Shown: positions 22,274-31,605 of the stretch, piece by piece
Layout: the number at the start of each line of letters is the position of its first letter
Numbering within the stretch: the stretch's first letter is position 1
Assembly (NCBI GenBank): GCA_963575745.1
Contig: CAUYUJ010018295.1
Coordinates: 2,501 to 66,500, forward strand
Source: Prorocentrum cordatum
Lineage: Eukaryota > Sar > Dinophyceae > Prorocentrales > Prorocentraceae
Length of the DNA stretch: 64,000 nucleotides
Direction: 5' to 3'
Position numbers and translations under genes: made by a program
The notes under the pieces: generated by a model
What the model was told of the DNA's origin: nothing
Databases searched by the model: none
The model's input: only the letters and a program-made list of their open reading frames with translations

Positions 22274-23361
22274 GGTGACTTTTGATCAGTTGAAAATTTT
22301 GTTCTCGAAATTCAACCATTCGTTAGAGCTCTAGTATTTTTTTCGTGATATTCGATCTTATTCCCGCTCGCCGTCTTGATCTCAGCTCGATCGGGTACCT
22401 TTTTACTGCCAAAAAGCACACGGGCGGGATCGGCCGTTTCGAGTCATCTTGTCACGCGCTGTCGGTTTTCTCAAGATAACTCGAGCTGTGAAGCACAGCT
22501 AATCGATTCAGAATGATCAGGCGCGTTCGCCTGTTGAGTCCAGAGGTCTGAACTCGGTCTGCTAGCCGAGCTAGGTCTGCAAACCTATTCGTATTATTCG
22601 AGTCATCTCGACAGACGCTCTCGGTTTTCTGCACTTAACTCGAGCTATAGGACAGCTACAGAGCTGATACACAGAATGTGATTCAGAATCATCAGTGGCC
22701 GTTGTCTGTGGAATCCAGAGCTCTGAACGGTCTGCTGCCCGATCTAGAATCCCGAAACTATTCGTATTGTTCGAGTCATCTTGAGAGATGCTGTCGGTTC
22801 TCTGCACTTAACTCGGGCTGTAGGGGGGCTGCATGGCTGGTAATTACTGGAATCGATTCGGAGACATCAGGCGCGTCCGTCTGTCGAATCCAGAGCTCCG
22901 AACTCTGTCTGCTGCACGAACTAGGTCCGCGAAACTATTCGTATGATTCGAGTCATCCTGAGAGGTGCTGTGGGTTTCCTGCACTTAGCTCGGGCTGTAG
23001 GGGGGGCTGCAGGGCTGGTAATCACAGGAATCGATTCAGAGACATCAGACGCGTATGCAGAGGTCTGAACTCGGTCTGAGACTCGAGCTAGGTTTGCCAA
23101 ACTATTCGTATTGTTCGAGTAATCTTGAGAGGTGCTGTCGATTTACGCACATAACTCGAGCTGTAGGAGAGCTACAGAGCTCGTACAGAAGACAATCTAG
23201 AAGCATCGGGGGCGTTCGGCTGTTGCATCCGAGAGGTCCGAAATTGCTTGGGTTGAAAAACTTTTTATCGGTGTAATTTTTTTCGACAGCACATGTTCTC
23301 AGGAAGCTCTACGAGTCCCCCGGCGGTAACAAAGGTTGACGGTTTACCGCCGGCGCCCAGT
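22274..23361 (+). repeat. A cassette, 5'-truncated
   Basis: Lacks the A head and starts inside the leader (GGTGACTTTTGATCAG). It has about five monomers: successive TTAACTCGAGC or equivalent marks at 22635, 22808, 22985 and 23151 give spacings of 173, 177 and 166 bp. It ends GGAAGCTCTACGAGTCCCCC, hairpin, GCCCAGT. Confidence 0.85.
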
Positions 23362-23813
23362 TGGTCGACCCGACTAGAAAGGACAATGTGACAACTTTTG
23401 GGTGATTTTGCGAGTATTTGAAAGATATTTGGCCATTTATTTTGAGCAGATTTTTCGCACCTGTAGACATTTTTGAGGGCCTCTGCGTCTGAATATGAGC
23501 TCTCTACATGCCATTTTACTATCAAAACACTTGGCGAAACCAACTTGATGTCGACATGCAAAAATCATGTTCTCTTTTTCGAGAAATGCTTCGAGAAGTC
23601 CTGTCTTTTGATGCTGAGCACTCTTACGCGTGCTAGGAGCTCTACGAGGTTCCCGGCAGTGACCAGGTTGACGGTTCACCGCCAGCGCCAGTACCTCGTA
23701 GAGCTCTTCGGCATCGATGAGCTAGGGGAAGTCCGGCGCGGGGTGGAGCTATGCCTCGTAGAGCTCTTCGGCATCGATGAGCTGGAGGATTTCCAGCGCG
23801 GGGTGGAGCTAGT
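23362..23813 (+). repeat. B body followed by two B heads
   Basis: Starts at the internal B sequence TTGGTCGACCCGACTAG and ends with the B hairpin (left arm mutated to GGCAGTGA) and GCCAGT at 23692. Two tandem B heads follow (CCTCGTAGAGCTCTTCGGC near 23695 and 23755), each ending GGGTGGAGCTA. Confidence 0.8.
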
Positions 23814-25031
23814 AACTCGTAGACCTTCCCTTAGCAAGTTATTGCTGGAAGCTTAAGAGTAATTCCGGGGCGCTGGAGAGCTAGTTGGCAAGAAAAAATC
23901 TCGACGGACCTTTTGGTGACTTTTGGTCGGTTGAACATTTGGTTCTCGAAATTCCTCAATTCGTTTGCGCTCTAGTATTTTTTCCCGTGATATTCGATCT
24001 TATTCCCGCTCCAGCTCGATCGGGTACCTCTTACTGCCAAAAAGCGTTCGGCGGGATCGGCCGTTTCGAGTCATCTTGATACGCGGTGACGGTTTTTTAG
24101 TCATTTTGACAGACGCTCTCGTTTTTCTGTACTTAACTCGAGCTACAGGACATCTACAGAGCTGATACGTACAGAATCTGATTCAGAATCATCAGTCGCA
24201 TTTGTCTATTGAATCCAGAGCTGGTCTGCTGCCCGATCTAGAATCGCGAAACTATTCGTATTGTTGGAGTCAGCTTGAGAGGTGCTCACAGTTTTCTGCT
24301 CTTAACTCGGGCTGTAGGGCGGCTACAGGGCTCGTACTCAGAGGAATCGATTCGGAGACATCAGGCGCGTCCGTCTGTTGAGTCCAGAGCTCCGAACTCT
24401 GTCTGCTGCCCGAACTGCCCCCGAAACTATTCGTATTGTTCGAGTCATCCTGAGAGGTGCTGTCGGTTTCCTGCACTTAACTCGGGCTGTAGGGGGGGCA
24501 TGGCTGGTAATCACTGGAATCGATTCGCAGACATCAGGCGCGTCCGCCTGTCGAATCGAGAGCTCCGAACTCTGTCTGCTGCCCGAACTAGGTCCGAAAC
24601 TATTCGTAATGTTCGAGTCATCTTGAGAGGTGCTGTGGGTTTCCTGCACTTAGCTCGGGCTGTAGGGGGGGGGGGGGCGGCAGGGCTGGTAATCACAGGA
24701 ATCGATTCAGAGACATCAGACGCGAATGCAGAGGTCTGAACTCGGTGATACTCGAGCTAGGTTTGCCAAACTATTCGTATTGTTTGAGTCATCTTGAGAG
24801 GTGCTGTCGATTTACGCACGAAGCTCGGGCTGTAGGAGAGCTACAGAGCTTGTAGAGAAGACAATCCAGAAGCATCGGGGGCGTTTGGCTGTTGCATCCG
24901 AGAGGTCTGAAATTGCTTGGGCTGAAAAACCGTTTTTTCTCTGTAATTTTTTTCGACATTATATGTTGTCAGGAAGCTCTACGATTCCCCCGGCGGTAAC
25001 AAAGGTTGACGGTTTACCGCCGGCGCCCAGT
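23814..25031 (+). repeat. A cassette
   Basis: ACTCGTAGACCTTCCC head, A leader, several monomers, then GGAAGCTCTACGATTCCCCC, hairpin and GCCCAGT. A G run (GGGGGGGGGGGGCGG near 24666) interrupts one monomer. Confidence 0.82.
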
Positions 25032-26357
25032 TGGTCGACCCGGCCAGAAAGGACAAAGTGGTAACTTTTCGGTGGTTTTGCGAAAAATACCTCGTAGAGC
25101 TCTTCGTTCTCGATGAGCTAGAGGAATTCCGGCGGGGTGGAGCTAGTAACTCGTAGAGCTTCCCTTAGCAAGTTATTGCTGGAAGCTTAAGAGTAATTCC
25201 GGGGCGCTGGAGAGCTAGTTGGCAAGAAAAATCTCGACGGACCTTTTGGTGACTTTTGGTCGGTTGAAAATTTGGTTCTCGAAATTCCTCAATTCGTTTG
25301 CGCTCTAGTATTTTTTCCGTGATATTCGATCTTATTCCCGCTCGCCATCTTGATCTCAGCTCGATCGGGTACCTATTACTGCCCAAAAGCGTCCAGGCGG
25401 GATCAGCCATTTCGAGTCATCTTATCACGCGGTGACGGTTTTCTCAAGATAACTCGAGCTTTAGACAGCTACAGAGCTGGTAAGCACAGCTAATCGATTC
25501 AGAATGATCAGGCGCGTTCGTCTGTTGAATTCAGAGGTCTGAACTCGGTCTGCTAGCCGAGCTAGGTCCGTAAACGTATTCGTATTATTCGAGTCATCTT
25601 GACAGACGCCCTCGGTTTTCTGCACTTCACTCGAGCTACAGGACAGCTACAGAGCTGATACACAGAATGTGATTCATAATCATCAGTGGCCGTTGTCTGT
25701 TGAATCCAGAGCTCCGCACTCGGTCTGCTGCCCGATCTAGAATCGCGAACCTATTCGTATTGTTCGAGTGAGCTTAAGAGATGCTGTCGGTTCTCTGCAA
25801 TGAACTCGGGCAGTAGCGGGGCTGCAGCGCTGGTAATCACTGGAATCGACTCGGAGACATCAGGCGCGTCTGCCTTTCGAATCCAGAGCTCCGAACTCTG
25901 TCTGCTGCCCGAACTAGGTCCGCGAAACTATTCGTATTGTTTGAGTCATCCTGAGAGATGCTGTCGGTTTCCTGCACTTAACTCGGGCTGTAGGGTGGGC
26001 TGCAGGACTGGTAATTACAGGAATCGATTCATAGACATCAGACGCGTCCGCCTGTCGCATGCAGAGGTCTGAACTCGGTCTGATACTCGAGCTAGGTTTG
26101 CCAAACTATTCGTATTGTTCGAGTCATCTTGAGAGGTGGTGTCGATTTACGCACGTAACTCGGGCTGAAGGAGAGCTACAGAGCTCGTACAGAAGACAAT
26201 CCAGAAGCATCGGGGGCCTTCGGCTGTTGCATCCGAGAGGTCTGAAATTGCTTGGGCCGAAATTTTTTCTGTGTAAATCTTTTCGACATTATTGTCAGGA
26301 AGCTCTACGAGTCCCCCGGCGGTAAGAAAGGTTGATGGTTTACCGCCGGCGCCCAGT
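25032..26357 (+). repeat. B remnant plus A cassette
   Basis: A short B body and B head (25090-25146) joined at GAGCTAGT to an A head (ACTCGTAGAGCTTCCC near 25149). Then an A leader, monomers, GGAAGCTCTACGAGT (26298-26312), hairpin and GCCCAGT. Confidence 0.82.
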
Positions 26358-27012
26358 TGGCCGACCCGGCCAAAAAGGACAAAGGGTAACTGTCGGGTGG
26401 TTTTAGAAAACATTGAAGGATATTTGTCAATTCATTTTGAGAAAGCAGATTGTTCGCACCTTTAGTGGGTTATGGCGCGTCCGCCAGTAAAATTATCAGG
26501 CCCATAGGTGCATCATTACTATTGAAACACTTGGAGGAACCGCGTTGAATAAAATCAGAAAAACGTGATTTTTCGAGTTTCTCAGGTCTTACTCTAGACG
26601 CTTTCTTCATGCTTCCCGAGGAGCGCCGTGTGAGAAAAGAGCTCTAGGGGGCCCGGCCGTAACCTGGTTGATGGTTTACCGCCGGTTCCCAGTACCTCGT
26701 AGAGCTCTTCGATCGATGAGCTAGAGGAATTCCGGCGCGGGGTGGAGCTAGGTGGCCGACCCGGCCAGAAAGGACAATGTGGTAACTTTTGGGTGGTTTT
26801 GCAAATATTTGAAAGATATTTGACAATTCATTTTGAGAAACCAGATTTTCTGCACCTGTAAACGACTGTGAGGGCCTCTGCGTCTTAATATGAGCTCTGT
26901 AGGCGCAAATTTACTATCGAAACACCTCCTTCGACTCTGAGCACTCCGCGTGGAAGGAGCTCTACAAGGTTCCCGGCAGTGACCAGGTTGACGGTTCACC
27001 GCCGGTGCCAGT
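26358..27012 (+). repeat. C cassette plus B cassette
   Basis: The C body differs from B in its middle (TGGGTTATGGCGCGTCCG, CAGGCCCATAGGTGC, ATCGTGATTTTTCGAG-like segment). It ends with the third hairpin variant (CGGCCGTAA ... TTTACCGCCGG) and CCCAGT. A complete B cassette follows (CCTCGTAGAGCTCTTCGATC near 26695), ending in a B hairpin and GCCAGT. Confidence 0.78.
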
Positions 27013-27973
27013 TCGGACGCACTGGCGGGCTAGTTGGCTCGAAAAATCTCGACGGAACTTTTGATGACTTTTGCTCAGTTGAAAATTATGTTCTCAAAAT
27101 GTGAGCATTCGTTAGAGCTCTAGTTTTTTTTTCCCGTGATATTCGATCTTATTCCCGCTCGCCATCTTGATCTCAGCTCGATCGGGTGAATATTAGTATC
27201 GAAAAGCACTGTGGCGGGATCGGCCGTTTTGAGTCATCTTGATACGCGCTGACGGTTTTCTGAACATAACTCGAGCTTTAGGACAGCTACAGAGCTGGTA
27301 AGCACAGCTAATCGATGTAGAATGATTAGGCGCGTTCGCCTGTTGAATCCAGAGGTCTGAACCGGTCTGTTAGCCGAGCTAGGTCCGCAAACCTATTCGT
27401 ATTATTCGAGTCATCTTGACAGGAACTCTCGGTTTTCTGTACTTAACTCGAGCTGTAGGACAGCTACAGAGATATTTACAGAAACCGATTCAGAATCATC
27501 AGTTGCGTTTGTCTGTCGAATCCCGAGCTCTGAACTCGGTCTGCTGCCCGATCTAGAATCGCGAAACTATTCGTATTGGTCGAGTCATCTTGAGAAGTGC
27601 TCTCGGTTTTCTTCATTCAACTCGCGCTGAGGGGGGCTACAGTGCTGGTGGTCACAGGAATCGATTTGAAGACATCAGGCGCGTCCGCCTGTCGAATCCA
27701 GAGCTCGGAACTCGGTGTGCTGCCCGAATTAGGTCTGCGAAACTATTGTATTGTTCGAGTCATCCTGAGAGGTGCTGTCGGTTTTCTGCACTTAACTCGG
27801 GCTGTAGGGGAGCTGCAGGGCTGGTAATGACAGGAGTCGATTCGAAGACATCAGACGCGTCCGCCTGTCGCATTCAGAGGTCAAAAAATATTCACTATGA
27901 GTCGGAATGTTGGTAGGTGCTGTCGGTTTTCTCAACTTAAGTCGAGCTAGGAAGCTCTACGAGCTCTACGAGT
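27013..27973 (+). repeat. A cassette interrupted by LINE-B
   Basis: 5'-truncated A leader and monomers. The right end is GGAAGCTCTACGAGCTCTACGAGTCC, with CTCTACGAG duplicated. The hairpin left arm is missing and the sequence passes straight into the spliced-leader motif of LINE-B. Confidence 0.8.
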
Positions 27974-27974
27974 C

Positions 27975-27995
27975 CCGTAGCCATTTTGGCTCAAG
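27975..27995 (+). promoter_or_regulatory. Dinoflagellate spliced-leader sequence at the LINE-B 5' end
   Basis: CCGTAGCCATTTTGGCTC followed by AAG matches bases 2-22 of the dinoflagellate spliced leader exactly. The base before is C, where the leader has A, G or T. The next bases are CTGC rather than the GT of an SL RNA gene's donor site, so this is a reverse-transcribed, trans-spliced mRNA end and not an SL RNA gene. Confidence 0.9.
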
Positions 27996-28182
27996 CTGCA
28001 TCGTGCAGTCAGGGATTTCGGTTTCGCTTCTCCATACCCAAACTGTACACCACACATCCCAATGTTGTCTCTCGCTTGTGTTGTTCTCGAACATTATTGT
28101 GGATTAGTCTTCAGTATTCGTCACGGCGGAGACCGAGAGGAAGAGGCATCTGGAAGGCAGCTCTTTTCAGACAGCTCGTGAG
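27996..28182 (+). other. LINE-B 5' leader
   Basis: Starts CTGCATCGTGCAGTCAGG, which LINE-A shares; CTGCA-TCG-TGCAG forms a small hairpin. A stop at 28105-28107 sets the upstream limit of the ORF1 frame. No ATG is found in the ORF1 frame before 28387. Confidence 0.6.
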
Positions 28183-29640
28183 GTGTACGATTTCAGGGCT
28201 CTGGACAGAGCGTGCAAGAAGAGAAAAACGGCACAGGCTCAGGAGGGCCCCATTGACGGTGACGATTTCTCAGATTTGGGAGCAGAAGAAGGTAATTCTT
28301 TGGATCTTGATCAGATTGATAATTTCATTCAGACACTTAATCGTCCAGGAACCAGATACGTCGGAAATCACCTTGCCATTCCAGAAATGACGTCAGAGGA
28401 GCAGCAGGCAGCACTTCTACGACAGCAGCAGCAGGCAGCAGGGGAAGCAGGAGAACTTGCGGCAGCAGCAGTTGCGGTATCTGGACAGCAGAATATGGGT
28501 GATGGTGATGCTGATATGTTTCTTCCTGGAAAGCGTGATGGTGAGACTGGAGAGGATGAGCGGACAAAACGTGCTCGTGCGCCAGCGTCTCCCATGGCTG
28601 CAAAAGGTCTTGGAAGAGGCCCAGCAGTTGGGATGGAGCAAGTCGTGACGATTTCAATTCTCAGAGGTGAATTTTCTTCGATGAAGGATGAGTTGAAGGC
28701 GACTTTCACAGATATTAAAAATGAGATGGTCAAGGATGTGAATCGTGAACTGGAACCGCTGCGCAAAGATATCTCAGATCTTCAGAAGGGCCAAGAAGAT
28801 CAGAAGAAAATAAATGCACAACTTTTCGCAGCCATCCAAGGAAACCCCCCTCATAATCTTGGTGTTGGAACGGGAGCGCCACCGTCGGAGGCAGGATCAA
28901 CGGGATCGACGAGATTCACAGCCTCACGCGTTGAGTGGAACAAAACCAGGGCCGATTTTAAACCAGGATGGATCAGTTTGCAAGGCTGGACTTCAGGAGA
29001 TCCGAGGGACCTGACGGCGAGGACAAACAACATCATGTCGGAGGAAAGGTGTGCTAGGATTGTCACGTGGATGGTGGAGAATATCTTTTGTAAATTTGAA
29101 GATCGTTCGAAGCAGGTGCCAGTAAAAGTTCTTGATGATATAGCGACTCAGAGAGAGAATACACGTAAACCATACGGCTTGTTCAGGATCAAGTTCATTC
29201 TTGAGACCAGCATTACGTGGGATCAGATTTGGGATTTGCAACGTGCTATTCATGAAGCAGTTACGTCCAAGACTGGAGAGCTTTGGGCTGATGATAAGTT
29301 TGGTCCAGCTTTTCAGAATTACATCAGTGTGAAGGTGGAGACGGCCCCATGGAAAGTTCAACAAATACAAGCGGGATCGAAGCTCATTGCCACGTACCAC
29401 AAGCGCAAGGGCAGTACTCCTCAAGAGCAAAATGCTACTGTGCGTGTGGAATACGGGCCACCCAGTATTTCCTGGGCTTGGGGCTTCCCCAACAAGAATG
29501 ACATGAGCAACAAGGTATGCTTGGGCACGTGGTCACCTGAGGAGGGGTGGAAATTGAAGACCTCCGAGGTTGAGAAGATCAGCGCGTCGATCCACGTTGC
29601 GAACTGGCAGACTTTACTCAACCAGCAGAACCGATTTTGA
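28183..29640 (+). CDS. LINE-B ORF1 protein
   Basis: Probable RNA-binding, particle-forming protein of the LINE. The frame is open from 28108; the listed start is a GTG, and the first in-frame ATG is 28387 (MTSEEQQ). Conserved N-terminal YDFRALDRACKKRK precedes that ATG. Then come a Gln/Ala-rich stretch (about residues 70-105), a KRDGE/KRAR basic patch (possible nuclear signal), a coiled coil (about 165-215) and the conserved C-terminal domain. That domain has WISLQGWTS, KPYGLFRIKF, TWDQIWDLQRA and ETAPWKVQQIQAG, aligning with LINE-A, C and D. No zinc knuckle is visible. It ends in TGA followed directly by the ORF2 frame. No disabling mutation is seen. Confidence 0.85.
   Translation: MYDFRALDRACKKRKTAQAQEGPIDGDDFSDLGAEEGNSLDLDQIDNFIQTLNRPGTRYVGNHLAIPEMTSEEQQAALLRQQQQAAGEAGELAAAAVAVSGQQNMGDGDADMFLPGKRDGETGEDERTKRARAPASPMAAKGLGRGPAVGMEQVVTISILRGEFSSMKDELKATFTDIKNEMVKDVNRELEPLRKDISDLQKGQEDQKKINAQLFAAIQGNPPHNLGVGTGAPPSEAGSTGSTRFTASRVEWNKTRADFKPGWISLQGWTSGDPRDLTARTNNIMSEERCARIVTWMVENIFCKFEDRSKQVPVKVLDDIATQRENTRKPYGLFRIKFILETSITWDQIWDLQRAIHEAVTSKTGELWADDKFGPAFQNYISVKVETAPWKVQQIQAGSKLIATYHKRKGSTPQEQNATVRVEYGPPSISWAWGFPNKNDMSNKVCLGTWSPEEGWKLKTSEVEKISASIHVANWQTLLNQQNRF
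29638..29640 (+). other. ORF1/ORF2 in-frame stop (LINE-B)
   Basis: TGA followed by CGACGG. The same frame runs on for ten codons to TASWNIK. The first ATG (29683) lies after the active-site WN, so ORF2 needs the codons before it. Confidence 0.85.
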
Positions 29641-31605
29641 CGACGGCCACAGCGGATTCGGACCGCATCGTGGAATATCAAAATGAAGGGTGATGGGGTT
29701 GAAACATCGCACGCTTTGGATTTCCTGAAACATGAGGGGATGGAACTTATCGACCTCCAGGAGTGCCAGAATGTACTGTCGTACCTCGTGCACGAATTAG
29801 GGTATGAAGCTAAGTGGCCCACACAACATGTTCTTGGGGATGATGCTCGCGATCGCAGATGCATTGAGGGGAATGCAGGGATTTTGATTGCAAACGGGTT
29901 GCAGGACAGCATTCTTGAGACTAGAGAGCGGAGAAGATTCGTTGTTGTTGCCTTACGGGGTCCCAGAATCGGTGCTCTAATAGTTGCCTCATTGTATCTA
30001 CCTCATGTAGAGTTCTATGGGCGTTCGGCTGCTCAAATGGATCGTATGTTTACTTTCTACCAGGCCATCTTGCTAGAGCTTGTTGAGACGATCATCGAGC
30101 TTAGGAAAAAGTTCGGGATAAAGGAGGTTGTTGTCATGATGGATGCGAATGTTGAGGTCCACCAGGATGTCATCATTGATAGGGTGCAGGTCACGGGGAA
30201 AGGTGTGCAGGCCTCCACAGGTAAGAGTAGCCATGGAGGGTTTGAGAAAATGCGCGAGAAGTACAGAGACTACATGAGTAGGAGCTTGTGCATGGCCATG
30301 GCACGTCTGCAGTTGACCCTGATAAACACTCACGGTGAGAGATGTACGACGTTCCGAAGTAGCATGAACACATATAAGGTTTTGGACTACATAGCTGTAC
30401 CTAAAGATTGGTGTCACGCAGGTCTAGACCCTAGATGCGATTTTATCAAGCCGCTTGGAGATAAGAGAGTGGACCGTTGGAGTGATCATAAGATGGTTAG
30501 TTGTTTCCTTCCTGGACCCCCAGCTCGTGTTGGTAAAGGGCCGCGTGTCCTTGGCAGCCTGGCGAGATGGAGACCAATTCCAGGGAAAGATGTTGAAGTG
30601 CGTCGTGTTATTGCTGAGCGTGTCTTGGGAGTTTCGAACGGGGAGTGGGATAGGAGAAGAGCGACGAAAAGGAGGAGGGACAAGGGCGAGGAGAAGGTTG
30701 AGGACCCGGAGGGGTTGATGGAGCAGCAGGTGTGCAGGACTAGGTGGAGAACGATCTCTTTAGATATCTTCGAGGAGCGTTTGAAGGCTGGCGCGGTCGA
30801 GGACAAAAAGCTCTTCGAGCTGAAGACCTCGATTGGCAACGATCTGAAACTCACGGAGGAGGAGAAGGAGGTTCGGGACTACCACTATGGGGTGCACAAG
30901 AGGTGGAAGAAGGGAGAGGTGGATGAGAAGGAGTTTAAAGATTCTCGGCGTAGGTGGAATCGCGTCCGACGTGAACTTCGGAGGCGTATCTTGGAACATA
31001 AGTATCGGGATGAGGGTAAACCACACACAGTCGTCACACACATGAAAAGTGACGGTACCCTGACTGAGAATCGAGAGTCTTGGAAAGCTGAAATCGCCAA
31101 AATCGCCCGGGTGAAATATTCCAGCCAAACACTTCATCAACAAACTGTAGAATGCTTGGCTCGACTTAAGCAGCGAGCGATCCAGCACACTCGACTCAAT
31201 GCAGATTCTTCTCCCATCACGATGGGTATTCTACATAAAGCGAGAGCTCGCCTCAAGGTGGGCAAGGCAGTTGGCTATGACGGTATATCAGCAGCTCTTT
31301 TACGCAGCCTCTCATGGGAGGCCCTCAGAGTGGTCTTGGACGGTTTCCAGCAGCTGTATGCTAGACGTTTGCAGTCACCACCTTCTTGGAGAAAATTACT
31401 AGCTACACTCATCTTGAAGGACACGAAGAAGCCAGAGTTCACCAGTACGCGTACTTTGGCTCTCAATAGCGTGCTTTCGAAATGGTATACGGCGTGCTTG
31501 TGTATCTTACTCAATCTACATGTTGAACAAAACACACCTCGGACTGGAATCAATTTGCATGGTTCTCATGAGGGACGAAAATGCAGCGAAATAGCAGCAG
31601 GATGA
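29641..31605 (+). CDS. LINE-B ORF2 part 1: AP endonuclease and RT fingers
   Basis: Counted from 29641. The endonuclease is complete: SWN (Asn12), LQE (Glu41), SLYLP (Tyr), MDAN (Asp168, Asn170), LDYI (Asp249) and SDH (282-283). This is the residue set used by APE-type LINE endonucleases to nick target DNA. A basic linker (about 300-480) leads to the start of the RT, with GKAVGYDGIS and HEGRKCSEI. The frame stops at TGA (31603-31605) and continues in the same frame from 31606, so parts 1 and 2 are one gene broken by a single codon. At that position LINE-A has Ala and LINE-D Leu. The first ATG is at 29683, after SWN. Confidence 0.88.
   Translation, partial: RRPQRIRTASWNIKMKGDGVETSHALDFLKHEGMELIDLQECQNVLSYLVHELGYEAKWPTQHVLGDDARDRRCIEGNAGILIANGLQDSILETRERRRFVVVALRGPRIGALIVASLYLPHVEFYGRSAAQMDRMFTFYQAILLELVETIIELRKKFGIKEVVVMMDANVEVHQDVIIDRVQVTGKGVQASTGKSSHGGFEKMREKYRDYMSRSLCMAMARLQLTLINTHGERCTTFRSSMNTYKVLDYIAVPKDWCHAGLDPRCDFIKPLGDKRVDRWSDHKMVSCFLPGPPARVGKGPRVLGSLARWRPIPGKDVEVRRVIAERVLGVSNGEWDRRRATKRRRDKGEEKVEDPEGLMEQQVCRTRWRTISLDIFEERLKAGAVEDKKLFELKTSIGNDLKLTEEEKEVRDYHYGVHKRWKKGEVDEKEFKDSRRRWNRVRRELRRRILEHKYRDEGKPHTVVTHMKSDGTLTENRESWKAEIAKIARVKYSSQTLHQQTVECLARLKQRAIQHTRLNADSSPITMGILHKARARLKVGKAVGYDGISAALLRSLSWEALRVVLDGFQQLYARRLQSPPSWRKLLATLILKDTKKPEFTSTRTLALNSVLSKWYTACLCILLNLHVEQNTPRTGINLHGSHEGRKCSEIAAG

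Noticed and set aside
27975-27995. SL RNA gene
   Set aside because: The leader is followed by CTGC, not a GT donor; no Sm-site or SL RNA body is seen, and ORF1 of the LINE follows.
31603-31605. UGA as a sense codon (Trp or selenocysteine) in the LINE ORFs
   Set aside because: The stop in LINE-B aligns with Ala and Leu in relatives. Only the LINE-E stop aligns with Trp, which a single mutation explains. UGA also ends ORF1 in three copies.
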